Assembly (NCBI GenBank): GCA_963724365.1
Contig: CAVRUR010000015.1
Span: 1 to 64,000 of the forward strand
DNA: 64,000 bases
Source of the DNA: JALORV01 sp963724365
Lineage (GTDB): Bacteria > Pseudomonadota > Gammaproteobacteria > Burkholderiales > Burkholderiaceae_F
Reading direction: 5' to 3'
Each line of letters opens with the position of its first letter. The first letter of the stretch is position 1. The notes beneath the pieces are model-generated. The model did no database searches. It saw nothing but the letters and a program-made list of their open reading frames with translations, and was not told the DNA's origin. The position numbers and the translations under genes were made by a program. This document shows, one piece after another, positions 30,861 through 39,293 of the stretch.

Positions 30861-30894
30861 GCGCGCCGGGATGCCGGCCGACGTCCCGGCGCGC
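30861..30894 (-). other. GC-rich 11-bp hairpin
   Basis: Perfect inverted repeat GCGCGCCGGGA / TCCCGGCGCGC with a 12-base loop, in the 143-bp gap between two minus-strand genes. There is no T-run on either strand, so it could be a weak terminator for the cNMP-binding gene, an mRNA-stabilising hairpin or an operator. Confidence 0.6.
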
Positions 30895-30951
30895 CGCGCG
30901 ATGCAAAGACGAGAAGTGTTTGAGCCGCGACGCTGCCGCGCCGCGTCGGTG

Positions 30952-31434
30952 TCAGGCGCCGGCTTTGTGGGCCGCCGGCAAGTACGTGTCGAGCAGTTGC
31001 AACCGGGTTGCCTGCAAGCGTTCGGCGACGACGCCGAGCAGGCGGTGCATCAGCTTGTAGCCAAACGCGGGGTCAGTCTCGCACAGCGCGAGTAGCTCAC
31101 CTCCATCGAACGCGAGTGCCCCGGCCTGCTCCAACGCGCGCGCCTGGAAGTACTTGCCCTGGCCCATCAGCACGGCAGACCACCCGAGTTCGTCTCCGGC
31201 GCTCAGCGTGTGCACGCGGTGCGCCGCGCCCTCGGACACGATCTCGAGGGCCACCCGGCCCGACACGACCAGGAAGAAGTCGTGGATGTCGTCGCCTTCA
31301 CGGAAGACCACCTCGTTGCGCGCGAAGCTGACGGTGCGCGCAAGTGACGCAAGTTTCTCGATCGCCGGGCCACCCATGCCGTGTGTGAACGGATGGCGAG
31401 CCAGCAGGGTCTGGGTCGACGTGTTGGCGGTCAT
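30952..31434 (-). CDS. Stand-alone cyclic-nucleotide-binding-fold protein (Crp-like sensor without HTH)
   Basis: 160-residue cytosolic protein consisting of one cNMP-binding domain. VVFREGDDIHDFFLVVSGRV is the family beta-roll signature, and LSAGDELGWSAVLMGQ sits where a phosphate-binding cassette would be. The cassette residues that bind cAMP are not convincingly conserved. There is no helix-turn-helix after the C-helix, so it is not an FNR/CRP transcription factor. GGAAGGAG lies seven bases before the ATG. It is divergent from nqrA and shares the anaerobox-containing region with it. Its partner and ligand are unknown. Confidence 0.75.
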   Translation of the reverse strand: MTANTSTQTLLARHPFTHGMGGPAIEKLASLARTVSFARNEVVFREGDDIHDFFLVVSGRVALEIVSEGAAHRVHTLSAGDELGWSAVLMGQGKYFQARALEQAGALAFDGGELLALCETDPAFGYKLMHRLLGVVAERLQATRLQLLDTYLPAAHKAGA

Positions 31435-31512
31435 CAGGGCTCCTTCCCGAGGCGGCGCCGGGTCGCTACCCGGCCAAAAGGCATAGGCTGCGCCCGCCCC
31501 CAAGGCGGGGCG

Positions 31513-31553
31513 TTGACGGTTGTCAAGGCGTGATGAGCAGAGCCCACTATGGT
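31513..31553 (+). promoter_or_regulatory. Predicted FNR-type promoter for the nqr operon
   Basis: The palindrome TTGACGGTTGTCAA (31513-31526) has the same half-sites as the one before frdC. After 21 bases, the same gap as at frdC, comes TATGGT (31548-31553), a 4/6 match to a -10 box. Transcription would begin near 31560, about 50 bases before nqrA. The site lies 79 bp from the divergent cNMP-binding gene and could also act on it. Confidence 0.55.
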
Positions 31554-31610
31554 CGCCGGACGCGTTTGCGTGCAGGATATAGCGCGGCGCCTTGGGAGGG
31601 GCGAACTGGC

Positions 31611-32954
31611 ATGGCCGTGGTTCGATCAAGCAGGGGACTGGATCTGCCGCTGGCCGGCGCACCGTCGGGCACGATCGAGGCTGCGCGCACGGTCTCATCC
31701 GTCGCGGTGCTCGGCCCCGATTACCCTGGCATGAAACCGGCATTGCAGGTCGAGGTCGGCGACCGCGTACAGCCGGGGCAGGCCCTGATCGAGGACAAGC
31801 AGCGTCCCGGCGTCCGCTACACCGCGCCGGCCGGAGGCACCGTCACCGCCATTCACCGTGGCGAACGTCGTGCGCTGGTCTCGATCGTGATCGCAGTGGA
31901 CGACGCGGTCGCCGCGGCGCCCATGACGAGCTGGAATGGCCCGGCGTCCCGACCCGATGGCGCCGCAATGCGCGCGTTGCTCCTGGAATCCGGGCTCTGG
32001 ACGGCACTGCGCTCGCGACCCTTTTCGCGTGTGGCGTCGCCCGATGCGGAGCCCGCCGCCATCTTTGTCACCGCCACGGACACGCGGCCGCACGCGGTCC
32101 CGCCTGCACTGGTGATAAACGAGCGCGCCGCGGACTTCCATGCGGGCCTTGCCGGGCTCAATGCGCTTGCACCGACCGTATTTGCGTGCGTCGGGGAGGG
32201 TGTGCGCGTGGAGGCGCCCGCGGGCGTCCAGGTGGTCGAGTTCGCCGGACCCCACCCGAGCGGCAATGCGGGATGGCACGTGCATCGATTGCTGCCCGTG
32301 AGCCAGCATCGCAGTGTCTGGACGATCGGTTACCAGGACGTCATCGCCATCGGGCGCCTGCTCGCCAGCGGGCAGCACGATATGCAACGCGTCGTCTCCC
32401 TCGGAGGGCCGGGCGCGCGGCGTCCGCGTCTGCTGCGTACGCGGCTGGGGGCATCGCTCGACGAACTCCTCGACGGTGAACTGCAGCCCGGACGCCAGCG
32501 CGTGATCTCGGGTTCAGTTCTCGACGGGCGCGCCCGTACATCGCCCGCGGACGCCTTTCTCGGACGCCATCACCTGCAGATCGCCGTGCTGCCCGAGGGC
32601 GGCGAACGCGAGATGTTCGGCTACATCGCGCCGGGCTCCGAAAAGTTCTCGGTGACCGGCACGGTGCTGGGCGCCTTCCGGCGTGCGCACCGCTTCGCCT
32701 TCAGCACGACGACCAACGGCTCGCCGCGTGCGATGGTGCCGATCGGTTCCTACGAGCGCGTGATGCCGTTCGACATCCTGCCGACCTTCCTGCTGCGTTC
32801 ACTGATCACGCGCGACGACCAGCGTGCGGCCGAGCTCGGCGCGCTCGAGCTCGACGAGGACGATATCGCCCTTTGCACCTACGTCTGTCCCGGCAAGACC
32901 GAGTACGGGCCGCTGCTGCGCGCGGCGCTCGACCGCATCGAGAAGGAGCACTGA
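31611..32954 (+). CDS. nqrA: Na+-translocating NADH:quinone oxidoreductase subunit A
   Basis: Cytosolic subunit of Na+-NQR, 447 residues. The N-terminus SSRGLDLPLAGAPSG and the ALIEDKQRPGVRYTAPAGG block are typical NqrA, as is MVPIGSYERVMPFDILPTFL near the end and YVCPGKTEYGPLLR at the C-terminus. The ATG at 31611, preceded by GGGAGGGG, gives the normal family length. An earlier GTG/ATG pair at 31530-31533 would add a 27-residue arginine-rich tail lying over the predicted promoter and is rejected. It is the first gene of nqrABCDEF and overlaps nqrB by one base. RnfC was considered and excluded because the RnfC ferredoxin cysteine motifs are absent. Confidence 0.94.
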   Translation: MAVVRSSRGLDLPLAGAPSGTIEAARTVSSVAVLGPDYPGMKPALQVEVGDRVQPGQALIEDKQRPGVRYTAPAGGTVTAIHRGERRALVSIVIAVDDAVAAAPMTSWNGPASRPDGAAMRALLLESGLWTALRSRPFSRVASPDAEPAAIFVTATDTRPHAVPPALVINERAADFHAGLAGLNALAPTVFACVGEGVRVEAPAGVQVVEFAGPHPSGNAGWHVHRLLPVSQHRSVWTIGYQDVIAIGRLLASGQHDMQRVVSLGGPGARRPRLLRTRLGASLDELLDGELQPGRQRVISGSVLDGRARTSPADAFLGRHHLQIAVLPEGGEREMFGYIAPGSEKFSVTGTVLGAFRRAHRFAFSTTTNGSPRAMVPIGSYERVMPFDILPTFLLRSLITRDDQRAAELGALELDEDDIALCTYVCPGKTEYGPLLRAALDRIEKEH

Positions 32955-34183
32955 TGCGTTGGTTGCGTGAGCATCTCGATCGCGTGGCACCGACCTTCGA
33001 GAAGGGCGGAAAACTGCATCGCTGGCACCCACTGTGGGAGGCGATGGATACTTTTTTCTACTCGCCGTCGTCGGTCACGACCACGGGCGCGCACGTGCGC
33101 GACGCGATCGACCTCAAGCGCATGATGATGACGGTCGTGATCGCCGCGCTGCCATGCGTGTTCATGGCGATGTTCAACACCGGGCTTCAGGCGAACCTCG
33201 CGATCGATCCGACCAGGGTCGGGCAGCTCGACGGCTGGCGGCACACGGTGATCGGCCTGCTGGGAACGGGCTATGCGCCGTCGAGCGGCATCGCCAATCT
33301 CGTGCACGGAGCGCTGTACTTCCTGCCGCTGTACATCGTGACGATGGTGGTCGGACTCAGCTGGGAAGTGCTGTTCGCGATCGTCCGCAAGGTCGAGGTC
33401 AACGAGGGCTTCTTCGTCACGGGCATCCTGTTCCCGCTGATCCTGCCGCCGACCACTCCCTTGTGGCAGGCCGCGCTGGGCATCAGTTTCGGTGTGGTGA
33501 TCGCCAAGGAGGTTTTCGGCGGTACCGGCATGAACTTCATCAACCCGGCGCTGGCGGCGCGGGCATTCCTGTTCTTCGCGTATCCGGGCGAAATTTCCGG
33601 CGACAAGGTCTGGACGGCCGTGCCGCAGGGCGCGGCGGTCGACGGTTTCTCGGGCGCGACGCTGCTGGGACAGATGCGCGTAATGACGGAGCCGTTCGAG
33701 TCGGCAGGCTTTTCCTGGTGGAACGCGTTCATTGGCCTGGAGCCCGGCTCGATGGGGGAAACCTCGGCGCTCGCCTGCCTGATAGGCGCGGTGATCATCG
33801 CCGTCACCAAGGTCGGTTCATGGCGGACCATGGCCGCCGTGATGCTCGGGACGGCCTGCATGGCGCTCGTCTTCAACGCGATCGGGTCGAGCACGAATCC
33901 GTGGTTCGGCGTGCCGTTCTGGTGGCACATGGTGCTCGGTGGCTGGGCCTTCGGCATGGCGTTCATGGCCACCGATCCCGTCACATCTCCGTTCAGCAAC
34001 TCGGGCAAGTGGATCTACGGTTTCATGATCGGCGCGCTGGTCGTGCTGATCCGCATTGTCAACCCGGCCTATCCGGAGGCGATGATGCTGGTGATCCTGT
34101 TCATGAACGTGATAGCACCGGTTATCGACTACTTCTTTGTCAAGGCCAACATCACGCGGAGGAAGCGTCGTGTCGAAGCGTGA
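32954..34183 (+). CDS. nqrB: Na+-translocating NADH:quinone oxidoreductase subunit B
   Basis: Membrane subunit of 409 residues holding covalent FMN, riboflavin and probably the sodium path. The flavin-linking threonine in DGFSGATLLGQ falls at position 236 when counted from this ATG, the same number as in Vibrio NqrB, which supports the start. About ten helices are visible, with FVTGILFPLILPPTTPLWQ and GGTGMNFINPALAARAFLFF as family blocks. The flavin must be attached by ApbE, encoded downstream. It overlaps nqrC by 14 bases. Confidence 0.96.
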   Translation: MRWLREHLDRVAPTFEKGGKLHRWHPLWEAMDTFFYSPSSVTTTGAHVRDAIDLKRMMMTVVIAALPCVFMAMFNTGLQANLAIDPTRVGQLDGWRHTVIGLLGTGYAPSSGIANLVHGALYFLPLYIVTMVVGLSWEVLFAIVRKVEVNEGFFVTGILFPLILPPTTPLWQAALGISFGVVIAKEVFGGTGMNFINPALAARAFLFFAYPGEISGDKVWTAVPQGAAVDGFSGATLLGQMRVMTEPFESAGFSWWNAFIGLEPGSMGETSALACLIGAVIIAVTKVGSWRTMAAVMLGTACMALVFNAIGSSTNPWFGVPFWWHMVLGGWAFGMAFMATDPVTSPFSNSGKWIYGFMIGALVVLIRIVNPAYPEAMMLVILFMNVIAPVIDYFFVKANITRRKRRVEA

Positions 34184-34961
34184 CAGCACGAGCTACACGC
34201 TGCTGTTCGCCACCACGGTGTGCGTGGTGTGCGCGCTGCTGGTTTCGGTCGCGGCGGTCAGCCTGCAGCCGAGGCAGGCGGCCAGCGCGCGCCTGTACAT
34301 GGAGAAAAACGTGCTGCTCGCGGCCGGGCTGCTCGAGCCTGGAGCCGACGTTTCGGCGCAGGAGGTCAACCGCATCTTCGAGGAGCGCATCCGCGTCCGG
34401 CTGGTCGATCTGGCCACTGGCAAGCTGGTCCCCGAAGACAAGGTGGATGCGCGCGGCTACGACCAGCGCAAGGCGCGCGGTGATCCGGCCACCAGCCGCG
34501 TTGCTCCGCCCAACAACGCCGGCATCGGCCGGCTGCCGAATCTCGGTGTCGTCTACTTCATCATGAAGGGCGACACCGTCGACCAGGTCGTAATCGCGGT
34601 CGAGGGCCTCGGCATGTGGGGCACGATCTACGGCTTCCTGTCGCTGGACCGCGACACCAATACCGTGAGGGGATTGACCTACTACGACCAGAAGGAAACG
34701 CCGGGCCTGGGTGGCGAGATCGGCAACCCGAAGTGGCAGGCGTTGTGGCGCGGTCGCAAGGGCTTCGATGACCAGTGGAACGCGCGCATCACGGTGATCA
34801 AGGGCACCGCCGGCGCGCCCGAAGCCGATCCGTTGCGGGTCGACGGACTGTCGGGGGCGACAGTGACGAGCAATGCGATCACCCGGCTGATGCAGTTCTG
34901 GCTGTCGGACAAAGGCTACGGCAAGTTCCTGCGTAGTTTCCGGGAGGACAAGACCACATGA
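34170..34961 (+). CDS. nqrC: Na+-translocating NADH:quinone oxidoreductase subunit C
   Basis: Periplasm-facing FMN-binding subunit, 263 residues, with one N-terminal membrane helix (YTLLFATTVCVVCALLVSVA). The FMN-linking threonine is Thr231 in DGLSGATVTSNAI. The FMN-binding domain block GMWGTIYGFLSLDRDTN is typical. The GTG start at 34170 is preceded by GGAGGA and gives the usual length; an upstream in-frame start at 34137 lies inside nqrB. It ends in an ATGA overlap with nqrD. Confidence 0.94.
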   Translation: MSKRDSTSYTLLFATTVCVVCALLVSVAAVSLQPRQAASARLYMEKNVLLAAGLLEPGADVSAQEVNRIFEERIRVRLVDLATGKLVPEDKVDARGYDQRKARGDPATSRVAPPNNAGIGRLPNLGVVYFIMKGDTVDQVVIAVEGLGMWGTIYGFLSLDRDTNTVRGLTYYDQKETPGLGGEIGNPKWQALWRGRKGFDDQWNARITVIKGTAGAPEADPLRVDGLSGATVTSNAITRLMQFWLSDKGYGKFLRSFREDKTT

Positions 34962-35596
34962 GCGCCATCCCGATGGGCCGCGAGGAACGCAAGGTCCTGT
35001 TCGACCCGCTGATCATCAACAACCCGATCGGCGTGCAGGTACTGGGCATCTGTTCGGCGCTGGCAGTCACCACGCGCATGGACAAGGCGCTGGTTATGGG
35101 AATCGGCGTCACCTTGGTGACGGCTCTTGCCAACCTCGCCGTCAGCCTGGTGCGCAACTACACGCCGGGCAGCATCCGCATCATCGTGCAGTTGTCGATC
35201 ATTGCGTCGCTGGTGATCGTGTTCGATCAGATCCTGAAGGCCACTCTGTACGAACTGTCGCTCGAGCTGTCGGTGTTCGTCGGCCTGATCATCACCAATT
35301 GCATCGTGATGGGAAGGGCCGAGGGTTACGCGATGCAGAACGGACCCTGGCGGTCGTTGCTGGACGGCATCGGCAATGGCCTTGGCTATGCGCTGGTACT
35401 GATGCTGGTCGCCTTTGCGCGCGAACTGCTCGGTGCCGGCAAGATCTTCGGTTTCACGATACTGCCGCTGATCAAGGACGGCGGCTGGTACAACCCGAAC
35501 GGCCTGATGCTGCTGGCGCCGTCGGCGCTGTTCGTCATCGGACTGCTGATCTGGGCCCTGCGGGTCTGGAAACCGCAGCTGCAAGAGAAAGACTGA
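34958..35596 (+). CDS. nqrD: Na+-translocating NADH:quinone oxidoreductase subunit D
   Basis: Integral membrane subunit of 212 residues and six helices that, with NqrE, holds an intramembrane iron centre. The two ligand cysteines are visible in LGICSALAVTT and IITNCIVMGRAEG. The N-terminus KVLFDPLIINNPIGVQVLG is the family signature. It is homologous to RnfE, but the neighbours show it belongs to Nqr. Ten bases separate it from nqrE. Confidence 0.95.
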   Translation: MSAIPMGREERKVLFDPLIINNPIGVQVLGICSALAVTTRMDKALVMGIGVTLVTALANLAVSLVRNYTPGSIRIIVQLSIIASLVIVFDQILKATLYELSLELSVFVGLIITNCIVMGRAEGYAMQNGPWRSLLDGIGNGLGYALVLMLVAFARELLGAGKIFGFTILPLIKDGGWYNPNGLMLLAPSALFVIGLLIWALRVWKPQLQEKD

Positions 35597-35606
35597 CGAG
35601 CGAACG

Positions 35607-36221
35607 ATGGAGCACTTCGCCAACCTCGCGATCCGCTCGATTTTCCTCGAGAATATGGCGCTCGCCTACTTTCTTGGCATGTGCTCGTTCCTGGCGTGTT
35701 CCAAGAAAGTCGAGACGGCAATCGGCCTGGGAGTGGCCGTGATTTTCGTGCAGGTACTCACGGTGCCGCTGAACAACCTCTTGCTGCACTACCTGCTGGC
35801 CGAAGGTGCGCTGAGCTGGGTCCATCCGGCGCTCGCCAGTGTCAATCTCAGTTTCCTGTCCTTCATTCTCTTCATCGGCACGATTGCGGCAGCGACCCAG
35901 ATCGTCGAAATGGCCGTCGACCGCTATGCGCCCAAGCTTTACACCACGCTCGGTGTATTCCTGCCGCTGATCGCGGTCAACTGTGTGATCCTGGCCGGAT
36001 CGCTTTTCATGCAGGAGCGCGACTACTCCTTCGCCGAGAGCGTGGTGTTCGGCGTCGGCTCCGGCCTTGGCTGGGCGATTGCCATCGTGGCGATGGCGGC
36101 GATCCGCGAAAAGATGGCGTACTCGCACGTTCCGGACGGTCTGAAGGGACTTGGCATCACCTTCATCACGGCCGGGCTGATGTCACTCGCATTCATGATG
36201 TTTTCCGGCATCCAACTCTAG
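35607..36221 (+). CDS. nqrE: Na+-translocating NADH:quinone oxidoreductase subunit E
   Basis: Partner of NqrD with inverted topology, 204 residues and six helices. The remaining two iron-ligand cysteines are present in FLGMCSFLACSKK and IAVNCVILAGSLFM. There is one extra Cys (FLAC) at a place often occupied by Val. The start follows only a weak ribosome-binding site (GAGCGA), perhaps relying on coupling with nqrD. Confidence 0.95.
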   Translation: MEHFANLAIRSIFLENMALAYFLGMCSFLACSKKVETAIGLGVAVIFVQVLTVPLNNLLLHYLLAEGALSWVHPALASVNLSFLSFILFIGTIAAATQIVEMAVDRYAPKLYTTLGVFLPLIAVNCVILAGSLFMQERDYSFAESVVFGVGSGLGWAIAIVAMAAIREKMAYSHVPDGLKGLGITFITAGLMSLAFMMFSGIQL

Positions 36222-36237
36222 AACCCGCCACGCAGCC

Positions 36238-37461
36238 ATGCTCGACATCGTCCTTGCCGTCGTGATGTTCACCGGAGTGGTGCTGCTGCTGGTGGGCATC
36301 CTGCTCGGCGCACGCAGCAAGCTCGTCGCGGCCGGCGAGATGTCGATCGTCGTGAACGAAGACACCTCCAAGACGCTGAAGGTCGCCGCCGGCAGCACGC
36401 TGCTGGGTGCACTCGCCGACAACAAGATCTTCATTCCCTCGGCCTGCGGCGGCAAGGGCGCGTGCGGCGTATGCGAGGTGGTGGTGAAGGAGGGCGGCGG
36501 TGACCTGCTGCCGACCGAGACCGGATTCATCACGCCGGGGGAGGCACGTCGCGGCTGTCGGCTGGCCTGCCAGGTGAAGGTCAAGGGCGACATGCGCATC
36601 GAGGTCGCGCCAGAGATCTTCAGCGTGCGCAAGTGGAACTGCCGCGTCGTCTCGAACCGCAACGTCGCGACATTCATCAAGGAGTTGAAGCTCGAATTGC
36701 CGGCAGGCGATGAAGTGCCGTTCCGCGCGGGTGGCTACGTGCAGCTCGAGTGCCCGTCGCATGCAATCGAGTTCAAGACATTCGACATCGAGTCCGATTT
36801 CCGCGAGGCCTGGGACAAGTTCGACCTGTGGCGCTTCCGTTCGGTCTGCAGCGAGCCGGTCACGCGGGCCTATTCGATGGCGAACTATCCGCTGGAAAAG
36901 GGCATGCTGCTGTTCACGATCCGCATTGCGTTTCCGCCGGAGTACCGTCTGGACATCCCGCCCGGCATCATGAGTTCATGGGTGTTCAACCTGAAGCCGG
37001 GCGATGAAGTGACGGTTTCGGGTCCTTTCGGTGAGTTCTTCGCACGCGATACAAAGGCCGAGATGTGCTTTGTCGGCGGTGGCGCCGGGATGGCGCCGAT
37101 GCGATCGCACATCTTCGACCAGCTGCTGCGCCTGCATTCGAAGCGCAAGATGACCTACTGGTACGGTGCCCGCAGCATGCGCGAGGCCTTCTACGTTGAC
37201 GAGTTCGACAGGCTGGCGGCGGAGAACCCGAACTTCACCTGGCACCTGGCGCTGTCGGAGCCGCTGCCCGAAGACAACTGGACCGGCCCGACCGGCTTCA
37301 TCCACAACGTGCTCTACGACCGCTACCTGAAGGACCATCCCGCGCCCGAGGATGTCGAGTACTACATGTGCGGCCCGGGACCGATGACCAAGGCGGTCAT
37401 TGCAATGCTGCTGAATCTGGGCGTGGATCGCGAGAACATCATGCTCGACGACTTCGGTTGA
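36238..37461 (+). CDS. nqrF: Na+-translocating NADH:quinone oxidoreductase subunit F
   Basis: Electron-input subunit, 407 residues: N-terminal membrane helix (residues about 3-24), [2Fe-2S] ferredoxin domain with ligands SACGGKGACGVC and a later LACQ, then a ferredoxin-NADP reductase-like FAD and NADH domain. The FAD site reads RAYSMANYP and the NADH site VGGGAGMAPMRSH. The C-terminal aromatic/acid end NIMLDDFG is as in other NqrF proteins. It oxidises NADH in the cytoplasm. It is followed 16 bp later by the CBS-pair gene. Confidence 0.96.
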   Translation: MLDIVLAVVMFTGVVLLLVGILLGARSKLVAAGEMSIVVNEDTSKTLKVAAGSTLLGALADNKIFIPSACGGKGACGVCEVVVKEGGGDLLPTETGFITPGEARRGCRLACQVKVKGDMRIEVAPEIFSVRKWNCRVVSNRNVATFIKELKLELPAGDEVPFRAGGYVQLECPSHAIEFKTFDIESDFREAWDKFDLWRFRSVCSEPVTRAYSMANYPLEKGMLLFTIRIAFPPEYRLDIPPGIMSSWVFNLKPGDEVTVSGPFGEFFARDTKAEMCFVGGGAGMAPMRSHIFDQLLRLHSKRKMTYWYGARSMREAFYVDEFDRLAAENPNFTWHLALSEPLPEDNWTGPTGFIHNVLYDRYLKDHPAPEDVEYYMCGPGPMTKAVIAMLLNLGVDRENIMLDDFG

Positions 37462-37477
37462 TTGAGCGGAGGAGGAG

Positions 37478-37933
37478 ATGATGCTGCAGCAGACGGTTGA
37501 AGAGGTCGTGCGCAACAAGGCCAGTGACGAGCTGGTCTCGGTCCCGGCCTCGTCCACGGTTGCCGAAGCGGTCAGTGTGATGGCCGCGCGCCACGTCGGT
37601 GCGGTGCTGATCAAGACCGAGGACGGTCTGGTCGGTGGCATCTTTACCGAAAGGGACGTGCTGGTGCGGGTTGTCAACGCCGGGCTCGATCCGAAGTCGA
37701 CGCCGGTCTCGTTGGTGATGACGCGTGACGTGCGCTTCGTCACGCCAGGCACGACAGTCGAGGCAGCGATGAGCCTGATGCACATGAACCGGCACCGTCA
37801 CCTGCTGGTGATCGACGGCCCGCGGGTCTTCGGCCTGATTTCGATCGGCGACCTCGTGCGTCAGATCATTGAACGCGGCGAGGGACGGTTCGAGGCGGCA
37901 GTACGGGAAACAACGGCGCGCATTGACCGATGA
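37478..37933 (+). CDS. CBS-domain-pair protein in the nqr operon
   Basis: 151-residue protein made of two CBS motifs (a Bateman module), residues about 15-75 and 80-145. ARHVGAVLIKTEDGLVGGIF is followed by TERDVLVRVV, and MNRHRHLLVIDGPRVFGLIS by IGDLVRQII. Such modules bind adenine nucleotides, NAD or S-adenosylmethionine and regulate partner proteins. A very strong GGAGGAG lies before two adjacent ATGs. It sits 16 bp after nqrF and overlaps the region before apbE, so it is probably expressed with Nqr and may adjust the pump to energy charge. That role is inference. Confidence 0.85.
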   Translation: MMLQQTVEEVVRNKASDELVSVPASSTVAEAVSVMAARHVGAVLIKTEDGLVGGIFTERDVLVRVVNAGLDPKSTPVSLVMTRDVRFVTPGTTVEAAMSLMHMNRHRHLLVIDGPRVFGLISIGDLVRQIIERGEGRFEAAVRETTARIDR

Positions 37934-37956
37934 GCGTGCAGCAGGGAGACCACAAC

Positions 37957-39009
37957 ATGGATACGATCCTTTCGCTCCGCCGCCGCGGCCTCGTTCTGGG
38001 CGCCTTCGGCGCACTCGCGCTGGCGGGTTGCGGCCGTCAGCCATCGACAAACAGGACATCGGGTTATCTGCAGTTCAGCGGCTCGACGATGGGATCGACC
38101 TACACCGTGAAGCTGGGTGCGGCGGGTCAGGACGCGGCTGGGCTGAGTGCCCTGGTGCAGGCGACCCTGGACGACATCGAAGGGCGCATGTCGCTGTTCC
38201 GCGACGACTCGGAACTGGCGGCCTTCAATCGCGCCGGCGCCGGCGCTCCAATCGCAATGACGGACGGTTTTGCAGCCGTACTGGCGGCCGCGGTCGACGT
38301 CAGTCATTGGTCCGGTGGTGCATTCGATGTCACCGTCGCGCCTCTCGTAGAAACCTGGGGCTTTGGCACGCGCAAGACCCGAACTGTGCCTACAGCCACG
38401 GCGCTGGCCGACGAACGCCGCCGGGTCGACTGGCACAGTCTCGTGCTCGACAAGTCGAAGCGCAGTGTGACCAAGCGCCATGCCGGGCTGCAGGTCGACC
38501 TGGGTGGTATCGCCAAGGGCTATGGGGTCGACCGCGTCGCGGCTGCTCTCGACGCGCGCGGCGTGGAGCACTACATGATCGAGGCCGGTGGCGAGTTGCG
38601 CACGCGCGGCGTCAATGCCGTCGGCGAACCGTGGCGCATCGGCATCGAGGAGCCCGATGCGATGCCACAGCGCGCCCGCTGGGCCGTGCCGTTGTCAGGT
38701 CGGGCCATGGCAACCTCGGGTGACTATCGCAACTACTTCATCCAGGACGGCCGGCGCTATTCGCACGAGATCGACCCGGCGACCGGGGCGCCGATCCAAC
38801 ATCGGCTCTGTTCCGTGACGGTCGTGGCCGACGACTGCATGAATGCCGATGCCCTCGCGACGGCGCTGATCGTGCTCGGCCCCGATAAGGGCAAGGCGCT
38901 CGCCGAGCGAAGCATGATTGCCGCGCAGTTCATCGAGCGCGGACCGAATGGTGCGTTGACAGATTCCATGACCACGGCCTTCGCGACGCTCGCCGCCACG
39001 CGCACATGA
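37957..39009 (+). CDS. apbE: FAD:protein FMN transferase (ApbE), lipoprotein
   Basis: Attaches FMN from FAD to threonines of NqrB and NqrC on the periplasmic side. It has 350 residues from the ATG at 37957, which is preceded by AGGGAGA; an earlier ATG at 37930 overlaps the CBS gene stop. The N-terminus has three arginines, a hydrophobic stretch and a lipobox ending at Cys25 (LALAGC). Family blocks are SGSTMGSTYTVKLG, GGAFDVTVAPLVETWGFG, QVDLGGIAKGYGVDRVA and the metal-binding DDCMNADALATALIVLG. It overlaps nqrM by four bases. Confidence 0.95.
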   Translation: MDTILSLRRRGLVLGAFGALALAGCGRQPSTNRTSGYLQFSGSTMGSTYTVKLGAAGQDAAGLSALVQATLDDIEGRMSLFRDDSELAAFNRAGAGAPIAMTDGFAAVLAAAVDVSHWSGGAFDVTVAPLVETWGFGTRKTRTVPTATALADERRRVDWHSLVLDKSKRSVTKRHAGLQVDLGGIAKGYGVDRVAAALDARGVEHYMIEAGGELRTRGVNAVGEPWRIGIEEPDAMPQRARWAVPLSGRAMATSGDYRNYFIQDGRRYSHEIDPATGAPIQHRLCSVTVVADDCMNADALATALIVLGPDKGKALAERSMIAAQFIERGPNGALTDSMTTAFATLAATRT

Positions 39010-39206
39010 TCGGCTCCGGGGCGTTCTGGCTGATCCTCGTCGCCGCCATTGCCCTGATCGGGCTCGCGGTACTCGGCATGGCCATCGGCGTGATGTCGAC
39101 CGGGCGCTGCCTGCGCGGCTCCTGTGGTGGCAATGAAGTGCGGCTTGCCGATGGTCGCTCGCTCAGCTGCGCGGCCTGCCCCAACCGCAAGCGGCCGCAC
39201 GCCTGA
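39006..39206 (+). CDS. nqrM: Na+-NQR maturation protein NqrM
   Basis: 66-residue membrane protein needed to deliver iron to the NqrD/NqrE cysteine site. One N-terminal helix (residues about 5-29) is followed by a cysteine-rich tail, CLRGSCGG and CAACPNRK, four cysteines as in the NqrM family. Its ATGA overlap with apbE and its place at the end of the nqr run agree with the usual order. The 87 bp after it, before the convergent dehydratase gene, show no clear terminator. Confidence 0.93.
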   Translation: MIGSGAFWLILVAAIALIGLAVLGMAIGVMSTGRCLRGSCGGNEVRLADGRSLSCAACPNRKRPHA

Positions 39207-39293
39207 CTTGGCGCGGTGACTAAAGCGCTGACGCGGCCCGACAGGGCTTCAGTGCAAACGAAGACGATCCCCATCATGTTCGGCTAGGCAGGC

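Noticed and set aside
30952..31434. FNR/CRP transcription factor that would bind the anaeroboxes
   Set aside because: The protein ends after the cNMP-fold domain and has no helix-turn-helix.
31530..31610. Upstream start for nqrA adding 27 residues
   Set aside because: The extension is arginine-rich, not seen in NqrA, lacks a ribosome-binding site and covers the predicted promoter.
31611..37461. Rnf complex
   Set aside because: First impression from the NqrD/E-like subunits; NqrA, NqrB Thr236 and the NADH-binding NqrF show it is Nqr, and no RnfB/RnfC ferredoxin motifs occur.
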